54,628 bases of DNA from Campylobacter sp. TTU_617 (lineage in GTDB: Bacteria > Campylobacterota > Campylobacteria > Campylobacterales > Campylobacteraceae). Below, in pieces: positions 8,401 through 18,069 of the stretch (positions are counted from its first letter, which is position 1; every line of letters starts with the position of its first letter). The stretch lies in NCBI RefSeq assembly GCF_016599045.1, contig NZ_JAENKV010000010.1, positions 1-54,628 of the forward strand, given 5' to 3'. Under the pieces are notes generated by a model that had not been told where the DNA came from, did no database searches, and saw only the letters and a list, made by a program, of their open reading frames with translations. A program made the position numbers and the translations under genes.

Positions 8401-8446
8401 AAAAGTTTTGATTTAAAAGATTGTTAAATTTAAATAAGGAGGAATA

Positions 8447-9547
8447 ATGATTTTAAAAAAGAATATTTTTCTAATTTTAAGTATTGCAATTTTTATTAGT
8501 GCTTGTAACGAAAAAGAAACTCCAAAAATGGCTATGCCAGCACAACCTGTAAGCGCTATGAGTGTTAAAGGTGAAGATTTACCTTTAAAATTTACCTATC
8601 CTACAAAATTGGTAAGTGATTATGATGTAATTATCAAACCTCAAGTAAGTGGGGTCATAGTTGAAAAATACTTTAAGGCCGGAGATCTTGTAAAAAAGGG
8701 TCAAAAACTTTTTTTAATCGAGCCTGATAAATTTGAAGCAAATGTAAATTCTGCTTATGGAAAAGTTTTAACAGCAAAAGCAAATTTTGATAGTGCTTCT
8801 AAAGACTATGAAAGAAATAAAATCTTATTTGAAAAAAAGGCCATTTCTCAAAAAGAGTATGATACTTCTTTAGCAAATTTTGATAGTGCTAAGGCTAATC
8901 TTACAAGTGCAAGAGCAGATTTAGCTAGTGCTAAAATTGATTTAAATTATACTCAAATTGTTGCTCCATTTGATGGTGTAATAGGTGATGCATTGATTAA
9001 TATAGGAGATTTTGTTAGTGCAAGCACTACAGAGCTTGTTCGTGTTACAAATCTTAATCCAATTTATGCTGATTTTTATATCTCTGATACAGATAAATTA
9101 AATCTTAATCGCAATATACAGACTGGAAAATGGGAACTTGATAATATTCACACTATCTTAAATGTCAATGGAGAAATCAAACAAGGAAAATTATATTTTA
9201 TTGATTCTGTAATTGATTCTAAAAGTGGAAGTGTAAAAGCTAAAGCCATTTTTGACAACAATAACTCCACTTTACTTCCAGGAACTTTTGCAAATATCAC
9301 ATCTGAAGGTTTTATTCAAAAAAATGGCTATAAAATTCCTCAAAGTGCGATAATGCAAAACCAAAATGAAGTTTATGTTTATACTATAGTTAACAACAAA
9401 GTAACCAAAACTCCAGTTCATATAAGCTATCAAGATAATGAATATGCCATTATTAGTTCAGGGCTTAAAGATAATGATAAAGTTATTTTAGATAATTTCA
9501 AAAAAATTCGTATAGGCTCTGATGTTCAAGAAGTTGGGAGCAAATAA
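8447..9547 (+). CDS. cmeA: Multidrug efflux periplasmic adaptor CmeA
   Basis: This is a 366-residue membrane-fusion protein joining the inner-membrane pump CmeB to the outer-membrane channel CmeC. A lipoprotein signal ends in FISAC (Cys20). The lipoyl half-motif PQVSGVIVEKYFKAGDLVKKG is near 65-85, a coiled-coil hairpin covers about 100-165, the second lipoyl half IVAPFDGVIGDALINIGDFV follows, and a beta-barrel region ends the protein. AAGGAGG precedes the ATG. The hairpin contains two 18-bp DNA repeats encoding ANFDSA (8780-8797, 8873-8890), the apparent cause of the deletion in the upstream partial copy. The stop overlaps the cmeB ATG. cmeR, its repressor gene in C. jejuni, is not next to it. 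Confidence 0.97.
   Translation: MILKKNIFLILSIAIFISACNEKETPKMAMPAQPVSAMSVKGEDLPLKFTYPTKLVSDYDVIIKPQVSGVIVEKYFKAGDLVKKGQKLFLIEPDKFEANVNSAYGKVLTAKANFDSASKDYERNKILFEKKAISQKEYDTSLANFDSAKANLTSARADLASAKIDLNYTQIVAPFDGVIGDALINIGDFVSASTTELVRVTNLNPIYADFYISDTDKLNLNRNIQTGKWELDNIHTILNVNGEIKQGKLYFIDSVIDSKSGSVKAKAIFDNNNSTLLPGTFANITSEGFIQKNGYKIPQSAIMQNQNEVYVYTIVNNKVTKTPVHISYQDNEYAIISSGLKDNDKVILDNFKKIRIGSDVQEVGSK
8780..8890 (+). repeat. 18-bp direct repeats within cmeA
   Basis: The sequence GCAAATTTTGATAGTGCT occurs at 8780-8797 and again at 8873-8890, 93 bp (31 codons) apart, in frame, within the coiled-coil hairpin. Recombination or slippage between them would delete exactly what is missing from the copy at 8063-8358. 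Confidence 0.9.
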
Positions 9548-12500
9548 TGTTTTCTAAATTTTTTATAGAAAGACCTATATTTGCCTCTGTAGTCGCTATA
9601 ATAATTTCAATCGCTGGAGCTATTGGTTTAGTAAATCTACCAGTAGAACAATACCCTTCTTTAACTCCGCCAACCGTTCAAGTAAGCGCTACTTATACAG
9701 GAGCAGATGCTAGAACTATTGCATCAACGGTTGCAACACCTATTGAAGATGCAATTAATGGTGTGGAAAATATGATTTATATGGATTCTACAAGTTCTCC
9801 AGGACAAATGAAATTAACTGTTTATTTTGATATAGGAACCAATCCAGATCAAGCAACAATTGATGTAAATAACAGAATTTCAGAAGCAACAGCCAAACTT
9901 CCAGAAGCTGTAAAAAAACTTGGAGTCACTGTTAGAAAATCCTCTTCTACAATACTTGAGGTACTTTCTGTATATTCAGAAGATGGCTCGATGAGTGATA
10001 TAGATATTTATAATTATGTTTCTTTAAATATCTTAGATGAATTAAAAAGAGTCCCAGGTGTTGGAAATGTCTCTGCTATAGGCGAAAAAGACTATTCAAT
10101 GAGAATTTGGTTAAAACCTGATTTATTAAATAAATTTGGTGTCACTGCAAATGATGTTATAAGTGCAATAAACGATCAAAATGCACAATACGCTACAGGA
10201 AAAATCGGAGAAGAACCTGTGGTCAATAAATCACCTCAAGTTCTTACTATCACTATGCAAGGAAGACTTCAAACTCCACAAGAATTTGAAAATATTATTT
10301 TAAGAGTAAATGAAGATAATTCTTTTCTAAGAATTAAAGATGTAGCACAAGTAGAAATAGGGGCAAAACAATATAATTCTACGGGTCGTTCAGATACAAG
10401 TTCAGCTGTTCCAATTATGATTAATTTGCAATCAGGAGCAAATGCTGTAAATACTGCAAAACTTGTTGAAGAAAGAATGCAAGAACTTTCTAAAAATTTT
10501 CCAGAAGGTTTAAAATATAGAACTCCTTATGATACAACTATATTTGTTAAAGCTTCTATTAAAGAAGTTATAAAAACTTTCGTTGAAGCTTTAGTACTAG
10601 TTCTTGTTGTAATGTATCTTTTCTTAAAAAATTTTAGATCAACTATCATTCCTATGATAGCAGTTCCTGTTTCTTTGCTAGGAACTTTTGCCATACTTTA
10701 TCTTTTAGGCTTTAGTATCAATCTTTTAACACTATTTGCTCTTGTTTTAGCCATTGGAATTGTTGTAGATGATGCTATTATAGTTGTTGAAAATATTGAT
10801 AGAATTCTTCATGAAAATCCTGATATTTCAGTTAAAGATGCAGCAATTCAAGCAATGAATGAAGTAAGCTCGCCTGTTATCTCTATCGTTCTTGTATTGT
10901 GTGCTGTTTTTATACCTGTTTCTTTTATTTCAGGATTTGTAGGAGAAATTCAAAGACAATTTGCTCTTACTTTAGCAATTTCTGTTGCTATTTCAGGATT
11001 TGTCGCTCTAACACTTACCCCTTCTTTATCTGCTTTATTTTTAACAAGAAATGAAGGCAAACCTTTTTATTTTGTTCAAAAATTTAATGACTTTTTTGAC
11101 TGGAGTACTTCTGTATTTAGCAGTGGTGTCGCTTATATACTAAAAAGAACTATTCGTTTTGTGCTTATATTTTTCATTATGATAGGATCTATTTTCTATC
11201 TTTATAAAATTGTTCCAAGTTCTTTAGTTCCTTCTGAAGATCAAGGGGTTATTATGAGCATTATCAATCTTCCTTCTGGATCATCTATACATAGAACTAT
11301 TGAAGAGGTTGATAAAATCAATCAAAATGCTACTCAAATAGAAAGCATTGAATCAAGTGTTTCTCTTGTAGGATTTGATTTATTTACAAGTTCTTTAAAA
11401 GAAAATGCTGCAGCAGTATTTTTCAAACTTAAAGATTGGAGTCAAAGAGAAGAAAGTTCTAATCAATTGATCGCACAATTATTTAAACAATATGCAGCAG
11501 ATAGAAATGCATTAAGTTATTTTTTAAATCCACCACCAATACCAGGTCTTAGTTTAACAGGTGGCTTTGAAATGTATGCTCAAAATAAGAGCGGTAAAGA
11601 TTATGATGCTATACAACAAGATGTTAATAAAATGCTTGAACTTGCAAGAACAAGAAAAGAACTTGCTAATGTAAGAACTACCCTTGATACAAGTTTTCCA
11701 CAATATAAACTTATCATCGATAGGGATAAAATGAAATATTATAATCTTAGCATGCAAGATGTTTTTAACACAATCAGTGCAACTATAGGAACATATTATG
11801 TTAATGATTTTCCTATGTTGGGTAAAAATTTCCAAGTAAATATTAGAGCTTTAGGAGACTTTAGAAATACTCAAGATGCATTGAAAAATATCTATGTAAG
11901 ATCAAGCGATAATCAAATGATCCCTTTAAATTCATTCTTGAGTCTTGTAAGAACTGCAGGTCCTGATGATGTAAAAAGATTTAATCTTTTCCCAGCAGCT
12001 TTAATTCAAGGAGATCCTGCTCCAGGATATACCTCAGGACAAGCTATTAATGCTATTGCTGAAGTAGCAAAACAAAGTCTAGGAGATGAGTATTCTATCG
12101 CTTGGTCAGGATCGGCTTATCAAGAAGTAAGTTCTAAAGGAACTGGAGCATATGCTTTTGTTTTAGGTATGGTGTTTGTATTTTTAATCTTAGCAGCACA
12201 ATATGAAAGATGGTTAATGCCACTTGCTGTTATCACAGCTGTTCCTTTTGCAGTTTTTGGCTCCTTTTTACTTGTAGCACTTAGAGGATTTGACAACGAT
12301 ATATACTTTCAAACAGGACTTTTACTTTTAATAGGACTTTCTGCTAAAAACGCTATTTTAATTATAGAATTTGCAATGGAAGAGCGCTTAAAAAAAGGAA
12401 AAAGCATTTTTGAAGCAGCCATTAATGCAGCTAAATTGAGATTTAGACCTATTGTTATGACTTCTTTAGCATTTACTTTTGGAGTTTTACCAATGATTTT

Positions 12501-12663
12501 TGCTAGTGGTGCAGGAAGTGCTTCAAGACACGCCTTAGGGACTGGACTTGTGGGAGGAATGATTGCAGCATCAACGCTAGCAATATTTTTTGTTCCATTA
12601 TTTTTCTATCTTTTAGAAAGTTTTAATGAATGGCTAGATAAAAAAAGAGGTAAAATAAAATGA
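9547..12663 (+). CDS. cmeB: RND multidrug efflux transporter CmeB
   Basis: This is a 1038-residue inner-membrane proton/drug antiporter of the HAE1 RND family. It begins MFSKFFIERPIFA, and has twelve membrane segments with two large periplasmic loops. The TM4 relay aspartates are in GIVVDDAIIVVENIDR (near residue 400), and the C-terminal repeat has LIGLSAKNAILIIEFA (near 935). Length agrees with C. jejuni CmeB. It exports bile salts, fluoroquinolones, macrolides and other drugs with CmeA and CmeC. Translational coupling is likely on both sides: its ATG overlaps the cmeA stop and its end overlaps the cmeC ATG. Confidence 0.97.
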   Translation: MFSKFFIERPIFASVVAIIISIAGAIGLVNLPVEQYPSLTPPTVQVSATYTGADARTIASTVATPIEDAINGVENMIYMDSTSSPGQMKLTVYFDIGTNPDQATIDVNNRISEATAKLPEAVKKLGVTVRKSSSTILEVLSVYSEDGSMSDIDIYNYVSLNILDELKRVPGVGNVSAIGEKDYSMRIWLKPDLLNKFGVTANDVISAINDQNAQYATGKIGEEPVVNKSPQVLTITMQGRLQTPQEFENIILRVNEDNSFLRIKDVAQVEIGAKQYNSTGRSDTSSAVPIMINLQSGANAVNTAKLVEERMQELSKNFPEGLKYRTPYDTTIFVKASIKEVIKTFVEALVLVLVVMYLFLKNFRSTIIPMIAVPVSLLGTFAILYLLGFSINLLTLFALVLAIGIVVDDAIIVVENIDRILHENPDISVKDAAIQAMNEVSSPVISIVLVLCAVFIPVSFISGFVGEIQRQFALTLAISVAISGFVALTLTPSLSALFLTRNEGKPFYFVQKFNDFFDWSTSVFSSGVAYILKRTIRFVLIFFIMIGSIFYLYKIVPSSLVPSEDQGVIMSIINLPSGSSIHRTIEEVDKINQNATQIESIESSVSLVGFDLFTSSLKENAAAVFFKLKDWSQREESSNQLIAQLFKQYAADRNALSYFLNPPPIPGLSLTGGFEMYAQNKSGKDYDAIQQDVNKMLELARTRKELANVRTTLDTSFPQYKLIIDRDKMKYYNLSMQDVFNTISATIGTYYVNDFPMLGKNFQVNIRALGDFRNTQDALKNIYVRSSDNQMIPLNSFLSLVRTAGPDDVKRFNLFPAALIQGDPAPGYTSGQAINAIAEVAKQSLGDEYSIAWSGSAYQEVSSKGTGAYAFVLGMVFVFLILAAQYERWLMPLAVITAVPFAVFGSFLLVALRGFDNDIYFQTGLLLLIGLSAKNAILIIEFAMEERLKKGKSIFEAAINAAKLRFRPIVMTSLAFTFGVLPMIFASGAGSASRHALGTGLVGGMIAASTLAIFFVPLFFYLLESFNEWLDKKRGKIK

Positions 12664-14114
12664 AAAAATTATTATATCTTTTTATCTTATTTTTTCTTAG
12701 TGCTTGTTCTTTAAGCCCTAATTTAAAAATACCAGAAGCAAACTATAGTATTGATAATAATCAATTAAATATTACAAAAGAAAATAATATTTCAAGTCAA
12801 TGGTGGAAAGAGTTTGATGATGAGAATTTAAATAAACTCATAGATTTAGCTCTTAAAAATAATAACGATTTAAAGCTTGCTTTTATCCATATGGAGCAAG
12901 CTTCTGCTCAATTAGGCATAGATTTTAGTAGCTTGTTGCCAAAATTAGATGGAAGTGCTGATGCAAGTCGTGGAAAAACTTCTATAAATGCCCCTAGCAA
13001 CCAAACAGGAAAAGTAAATTATAATAATGATTTTAAAATGGGACTTAATTTAAGCTATGAGCTTGATCTTTGGGGTAAATATCGTGATACATATCGTGCT
13101 TCAAAATCAGCTTTTAAAGCAAGCGAATATGATTATGAAGCAGCAAGACTTTCTATAATTTCAAGTACAGCCCAAGCTTATTTTAATTTTACAAATGCAT
13201 ACGAGAATGAAAATACGCTTAAAGATGCATACGCTTCTGCAAAAGAAATTTATAGAATTAATGATGAAAAATTTCAAGCAGGTGCAGTTGGAGAATATGA
13301 ACTCTCTCAAGCAAAAGCCAACTTAGAAAGCATAGCTTTACAATATAATGAAGCAAAATTAAATAAAGAAAATTATTTAAAAGCTTTAAAAATTTTAACT
13401 TCAAATGATTTAAATGATATACTCTATAAAGATCAAGCTTATCAAGCTTTTAATCTTAAAGAATTTAATATACCAACTGGGATTTCAAGCACTATTTTAC
13501 TTCAACGTCCTGATATTGGTTCTTCTTTAGAAAAACTTATTCAACAAAATTATCTTGTTGGAGTAGCTAGAACAGCATTTTTACCAAGTCTTTCTTTAAC
13601 AGGATTATTAGGGTTTGAAAGTAGAGATTTAGATACACTTGTAAATGGAGGCTCCAAAACTTGGAATATAGGCGGGAATTTTACAATGCCTATTTTTCAT
13701 TGGGGAGAAATTTACCAGAATGTAAATTTAGTCAAACTTAATAAAGATGAAGCCTTTATAAATTATCAAAATACTCTAATTACTGCTTTTGGAGAAATTC
13801 GCTATGCCTTAGTAGCTAGAAAAAATATACGCTTACAATATGATAATGCACAATCAAGCGAACAATCTTATAAAAGAATTTATGAAATTGCCAAAGAACG
13901 TTATGATATAGGTGAAATGTCTTTACAAGATTATTTAGAAGCACGTCAAAATTGGCTTAATGCTACAATTGCCTTTAATAACACTAAATATTCTTATGCT
14001 AATTCTATAGTAGAGGTTATTAAAGCTTTTGGAGGCGGATTTGAGCAAAATGAAAATATAAGTAAAAATATAGAACAAGATTCAAAAAATTTAGATATGT
14101 CTTTTAGAGAATAG
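12660..14114 (+). CDS. cmeC: Outer-membrane efflux channel CmeC
   Basis: This is a 484-residue TolC/OprM-family lipoprotein. The signal ends FFLSAC (Cys16), then SQWWKEFDDENLNKLIDLAL (near 45) opens the first OEP repeat. The second repeat has LLQRPDIGSSLEKLIQQNY near 285, and YDIGEMSLQDYLEARQNWL is near 425. It forms the outer-membrane duct for CmeAB. The ATG overlaps the cmeB stop by 4 bp. The TAG stop codon lies inside a 13-bp hairpin. Confidence 0.96.
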   Translation: MKKLLYLFILFFLSACSLSPNLKIPEANYSIDNNQLNITKENNISSQWWKEFDDENLNKLIDLALKNNNDLKLAFIHMEQASAQLGIDFSSLLPKLDGSADASRGKTSINAPSNQTGKVNYNNDFKMGLNLSYELDLWGKYRDTYRASKSAFKASEYDYEAARLSIISSTAQAYFNFTNAYENENTLKDAYASAKEIYRINDEKFQAGAVGEYELSQAKANLESIALQYNEAKLNKENYLKALKILTSNDLNDILYKDQAYQAFNLKEFNIPTGISSTILLQRPDIGSSLEKLIQQNYLVGVARTAFLPSLSLTGLLGFESRDLDTLVNGGSKTWNIGGNFTMPIFHWGEIYQNVNLVKLNKDEAFINYQNTLITAFGEIRYALVARKNIRLQYDNAQSSEQSYKRIYEIAKERYDIGEMSLQDYLEARQNWLNATIAFNNTKYSYANSIVEVIKAFGGGFEQNENISKNIEQDSKNLDMSFRE

Positions 14115-14130
14115 TTTCTATTCTCTAAAA
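14102..14130. terminator. Hairpin at the end of cmeC
   Basis: TTTTAGAGAATAG (14102-14114) pairs perfectly with CTATTCTCTAAAA (14118-14130) over a TTT loop; the cmeC stop codon is in the left arm. No U-tail follows on the plus strand, so it may stabilise the 3' end rather than terminate. Confidence 0.55.
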
Positions 14131-14296
14131 ATAAATAAAATCTATATTAGTTTATAATTAATTTAACATTCTTAAAAAATAAAAACTTATTTTAGGAATA
14201 TTTTATTAAAGTAAAGATAAAATTTAAAATCAGCTCTTTATTTAAATAAAGTATTTAAATTTTAAATGATTTTATTTTACTCATTATATCTTTTTA

Positions 14297-14304
14297 GCTA
14301 AAAT
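14297..14304 (+). promoter_or_regulatory. -10 box upstream of the hemN-like gene
   Basis: GCTAAAAT matches gnTAnaaT exactly, about 88 bases before the ATG at 14392. The 277-bp gap 14115-14391 holds no reading frame I can support. Confidence 0.4.
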
Positions 14305-14391
14305 CTTTTTTTTGGTTAAAAAATAAAAAATTTACCGCTTAGTTAAATAAAAACTGTTAAAGTTTTATTAAAATTTTATCTTAGGAACAAC

Positions 14392-15735
14392 ATGAACTTT
14401 TTTCAAAATCTTGCTTTAAAATATTCTCACAATATGATGGAAAAATCTTTAAGACAAGGTTTTAATATCGAGCTTTTAAAAACACCTAAAGAAAAACTTC
14501 CGCAAAATCATAAGCAATATATGCTATATATGCATATACCATTTTGTCATACTTTTTGCCCTTATTGTAGTTTTCATAAATATTATTATAATGAAAATTT
14601 GGCAAAAGCTTATTTTGAAAATTTGCGTAAAGAAATTCAAATTATAAAAGAACAAGGTTTTGATTTTACTTCTTTGTATGTTGGTGGAGGAACTACGCTT
14701 ATTAACGAAGAAGAACTTCTAAAAACTTTAGAACTTTGCAAAAAACTTTTCTCTATTAAAGAAATCTCTTGTGAGAGCGATCCAAATCATATAAAGCCTG
14801 AAAAATTAATTCTATTTAAAGGTCTTATAGATCGTTTAAGTTGTGGAATACAAAGTTTTGACGATAATATTTTAAAAAAAATATCAAGATATAACAAATT
14901 TGGCTCTTCAAAAGAACTTCAAGAAAAAATATCTAAAGCTTTGGGAATTTTACCTATTTTTAGTATAGATTTAATTTTTAATTTTCCAGGGCAAACTAAA
15001 GAACAATTATTAAATGATCTAGAAATTGCAAAAAATTTAACACCTCAACAAATTACAACTTATCCTTTAATGAAATCAAATCTTACTAAAGATAATATTG
15101 CTAAAAGTTTAGGTATAAGTTTTAAAGACAATGAATTTGAATTTTATAAAATAATACGAGAATCTTTAAAAAATTATGTTCAAAACAATAGCTGGTCTTT
15201 TTCTTTGCAAAAAAATTCTTTAAATGATGAATACGTAAGTTCTCATCATGAATATTTAGGCATTGGTAGTGGAGCTTTTAGTTTTTTAGAAGGTGAGCTT
15301 TTGATTAATGCTTTTAATTTGAATGATTATGCAAAACTTATAAAAGAACAACGCAATGCCAATATAGCAAAAGCTTATTTCAATAAAAAAGAAATTATAA
15401 AATATGTTTTTTTAACAGAAATTTTTGCTGGAAAAATTGAAATAAATAAATTTAATAAAACTTTAAATTGCAACCTTGAAAAAGATCTTTTTATAGAACT
15501 TTTGGGTTTAAAATTAAGTAAAGCAATTTATAAGGAAAATGATTCTTTTTATAGCACTGATTTTGGCAAATATCTTTTTGTTGTCTTGATGAAAGATTTT
15601 TATACAGGAATGGATCTTGTACGTGCAGTCTTTAGAGATGATGAACGCCTAAAAAACAAAAATTTTATTGATGTAATGAAAGAAAATATTGATCCGTTAA
15701 ATTCCACCAGTATGGAATTTAAAACAGAGCAATAA
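14392..15735 (+). CDS. Radical SAM HemN/HemW-like protein (Cj0363-like)
   Basis: This is a 447-residue radical SAM protein with the motif HIPFCHTFCPYCSF (near residues 49-62: C-x3-C-x2-C) that binds [4Fe-4S] and S-adenosylmethionine, a GGGTT glycine motif near 100, and the HemN_C domain at the end. It is annotated in C. jejuni as a coproporphyrinogen III oxidase, but HemW-type heme chaperones share this layout, so the reaction is not certain. TTAGGA precedes the ATG. It converges with hemJ, a later step of heme synthesis, with only 6 bp between stops. Confidence 0.85.
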   Translation: MNFFQNLALKYSHNMMEKSLRQGFNIELLKTPKEKLPQNHKQYMLYMHIPFCHTFCPYCSFHKYYYNENLAKAYFENLRKEIQIIKEQGFDFTSLYVGGGTTLINEEELLKTLELCKKLFSIKEISCESDPNHIKPEKLILFKGLIDRLSCGIQSFDDNILKKISRYNKFGSSKELQEKISKALGILPIFSIDLIFNFPGQTKEQLLNDLEIAKNLTPQQITTYPLMKSNLTKDNIAKSLGISFKDNEFEFYKIIRESLKNYVQNNSWSFSLQKNSLNDEYVSSHHEYLGIGSGAFSFLEGELLINAFNLNDYAKLIKEQRNANIAKAYFNKKEIIKYVFLTEIFAGKIEINKFNKTLNCNLEKDLFIELLGLKLSKAIYKENDSFYSTDFGKYLFVVLMKDFYTGMDLVRAVFRDDERLKNKNFIDVMKENIDPLNSTSMEFKTEQ

Positions 15736-15741
15736 AACAAC

Positions 15742-16194
15742 TTAAAAAGGACGCAATACTATCATCCACGCAATAATGATAAACATGATAGTAGGAAACT
15801 CATTATAAACTCTAAAATATTTTCCACTCTTCTTAGAAGTATTATTCGCTAAAGCTTTTAAACAAAAATAATTATGGATATGAAAAATAATTAAAAGGGT
15901 AACACAAGTAAGTTTAACGTGCATATATCCAGATCCTACCATTAAAACTTCTTTATGAGCGTGCAACATTAAACTTCCTGTGATTAAAGTCACAATCATT
16001 GCAGGAGTTTGAATGGCAAAATAAAGTTTTTTCTCTTGAATTTTTACAACTTCAACAAAACCTTGATTTTTCTTGTTTTCTGCGTGATAAACAAAAAGTC
16101 TTGGTAAATAAAAAAGTCCAGCCATCCAAGAAACAAACGCTAAATAATGCATCCATTTTATCCAAGAATAATATTCATTAATCCATTCTATCAT
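15742..16194 (-). CDS. hemJ: Protoporphyrinogen oxidase HemJ (UPF0093 membrane protein)
   Basis: This is a 150-residue protein with four hydrophobic segments. WMHYLAFVSWMAGLFYLPRL near 14-33 has the conserved His and the FYLPRLFVYH signature of HemJ. HemJ oxidises protoporphyrinogen IX to protoporphyrin IX in the membrane of bacteria lacking HemG and HemY. It overlaps the lspA stop codon by 4 bp, so lspA and hemJ are probably co-translated. Nearby is a hemN-like gene on the other strand. Confidence 0.87.
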   Translation of the reverse strand: MIEWINEYYSWIKWMHYLAFVSWMAGLFYLPRLFVYHAENKKNQGFVEVVKIQEKKLYFAIQTPAMIVTLITGSLMLHAHKEVLMVGSGYMHVKLTCVTLLIIFHIHNYFCLKALANNTSKKSGKYFRVYNEFPTIMFIIIAWMIVLRPF

Positions 16195-16649
16195 TTCTTT
16201 TCCTTTTTTATAAAAATTTCTTGTATTAAAATTAAAAATACCCCTAAATTAATCATTACATCAGCAACATTAAAAATAGCAAATTCAAACCATTTATGCC
16301 AAAAAAACATATCGACAACACCACCATAAACAAAGCGATCAAACAAATTTGAACTTCCTGCACCTAGTATTATTCCAAAAGCTATAAAATGTTTTCTAAA
16401 AAAAACTTTCTGATAAAAAAGATAAATTAATAAAACAACAATAACAAAAAGATGAATATATTTAAGATAATGCTCTAAAAAACTAAACATAGAAAAAGCT
16501 ACGCCTGTATTTAAAGCAAAAGTAAGATCTAAATATTCACTTTGATAACGCAAACCATTTAAGGTTAAAGATTTAAACCATTGATCAAAAATAAAAACTA
16601 TGATAAAACTAAACCAAAATAAAATTTGATATTTGATTTTATTAATCAT
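16191..16649 (-). CDS. lspA: Lipoprotein signal peptidase
   Basis: This is a 152-residue inner-membrane aspartic protease that removes signal peptides from diacylated prolipoproteins. It has four membrane segments. The catalytic aspartates are in GGVVDMFFW (near 114) and FNVADVMI (near 130), and [12 protein letters not shown] is the usual motif before them. The start overlaps the glmM end by 8 bp and the end overlaps hemJ, an operon glmM-lspA-hemJ. Lipoproteins in this window (CmeA, CmeC, UPF0323) would be substrates. Confidence 0.96.
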   Translation of the reverse strand: MINKIKYQILFWFSFIIVFIFDQWFKSLTLNGLRYQSEYLDLTFALNTGVAFSMFSFLEHYLKYIHLFVIVVLLIYLFYQKVFFRKHFIAFGIILGAGSSNLFDRFVYGGVVDMFFWHKWFEFAIFNVADVMINLGVFLILIQEIFIKKEKK

Positions 16650-17979
16650 TCAATGCTTTCTTAAAAAATGCAACAACATTTTTCATTTCCTTTTCTAAAT
16701 TTTTACCATCTTTAGCTTCCAAGAGCAAACGTATAAGATTTTCAGTACCTGAATATCTAAATAAAGCATTGATATTTTTATTTTTTAATTCTTCAATAAG
16801 TTCTTTTAGACCTTTTATTTTTTCTAAATTCTTTTTTTCTGAAATTTTTAAATTTACTAGAAGTTGTGGATAAGGTTTTATTTGCCCTAAAATTGCACTA
16901 GCAGACTTTTTTTTAGTAAGCATCAAAGCACTAAATTGCAAAGCTGCAATAAGTCCATCTCCTGTTTTTGCATAATCACTAAAAATAATATGCCCACTTT
17001 GCTCTCCGCCAAAATTTCCTTTTAATTCTTTTAATTTTTCAAGAACAAATTTATCTCCAACGTTGCAAGTTTGAAAATCTATACCATTTTTATTTAAAAA
17101 CTCTTTCAATGCACCATTACTCATAGAAGTTGCAACTACACTTGATTTTAATTTATTTTGCTCTTTAAGAAATAAAGCTAAAACACCTAATAAACTATCA
17201 CCATTAGCAACCTCACCTCTTTCATCAACTACAACTAAACGATCAGCATCTCCATCAAAAGCAAATCCTACATCAGCCCTTAGTCTTTTAACTTCATCAG
17301 CTAAATTTATAGGATGCAATGCTCCACAATTTTCATTTATATTTAAACCATTTGGCTTATCATTAATTACAATTACTTCAGCACCAAGTTCTTTAAACAC
17401 AGTTGGAGCTACTTTATAAGAAGCCCCATTAGCAACATCTAAAATAACACGTAATGATTTTAAAGTTAAATTTTTAGGAAAAGAATTTTTAATAGAAACA
17501 ATATAACGACCAATTACATCATCAATTCTTTTCGCTTGACCAATTTCACCCATGGTAACTCTTGCATTTTCAATTAAATCATTATTAAAATATATCTCTT
17601 CTATTTTTTTTTCTGCTTCTTCATTAAGTTTATTGCCAAATGAATCAAAAAATTTAATACCATTATCATAATAAGGATTATGAGAGGCTGAAATCATTAT
17701 ACCAGCATCACAACGCATATCCTCAGTTAAAAAAGCTATAGCAGGGGTCGGCATAGGTCCAATTTGTATTACATTATAGCCTATAGAGGTAAGTCCCGAA
17801 ACTATAGCATTCTCAATCATATAACCACTTCTTCTAGTATCTTTTCCTACTAAAATATTATTTGTAAGACTTTTATCTTTAAAGTATATTCCAGCAGCCA
17901 TTGCTAAACGCATTGCCAAAAAAGAATCTAGAAAGTCTCCCGCCTTTCCTCTAACACCATCTGTTCCAAAAAGTTCCAT
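16642..17979 (-). CDS. glmM: Phosphoglucosamine mutase
   Basis: This 445-residue enzyme converts glucosamine-6-phosphate to glucosamine-1-phosphate for UDP-GlcNAc, peptidoglycan and lipooligosaccharide. The active-site phosphoserine loop is [16 protein letters not shown] (near 98-113). The Mg-binding loop is [14 protein letters not shown] (near 240). The C-terminal [14 protein letters not shown] binds the phosphate. The N-terminus LFGTDGVRG is canonical. It is the first gene before lspA and hemJ, with overlap at its 3' end. Confidence 0.97.
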   Translation of the reverse strand: MELFGTDGVRGKAGDFLDSFLAMRLAMAAGIYFKDKSLTNNILVGKDTRRSGYMIENAIVSGLTSIGYNVIQIGPMPTPAIAFLTEDMRCDAGIMISASHNPYYDNGIKFFDSFGNKLNEEAEKKIEEIYFNNDLIENARVTMGEIGQAKRIDDVIGRYIVSIKNSFPKNLTLKSLRVILDVANGASYKVAPTVFKELGAEVIVINDKPNGLNINENCGALHPINLADEVKRLRADVGFAFDGDADRLVVVDERGEVANGDSLLGVLALFLKEQNKLKSSVVATSMSNGALKEFLNKNGIDFQTCNVGDKFVLEKLKELKGNFGGEQSGHIIFSDYAKTGDGLIAALQFSALMLTKKKSASAILGQIKPYPQLLVNLKISEKKNLEKIKGLKELIEELKNKNINALFRYSGTENLIRLLLEAKDGKNLEKEMKNVVAFFKKALND

Positions 17980-18041
17980 TTTAAACCTTATAATAAAATT
18001 TGAAACAATTATAACAAATTGAAAATTAAGAATATTAAATA

Positions 18042-18063
18042 AAAACCCTTAAAAAAGGGTTTT
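18042..18063 (-). terminator. Terminator of the peroxidase gene
   Basis: AAAACCCTT (18042-18050) pairs with AAGGGTTTT (18055-18063) over an AAAA loop, just after the peroxidase stop at 18070 on the minus strand, with a T-rich continuation. Confidence 0.75.
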
Positions 18064-18069
18064 AAAAAA

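Noticed and set aside
8227-8427. 66-codon frame starting at TTG, similar to CmeA
   Set aside because: It lacks a signal peptide, ribosome site and both domains' halves, and ends in unrelated sequence; it is part of the broken cmeA duplicate, not a gene.
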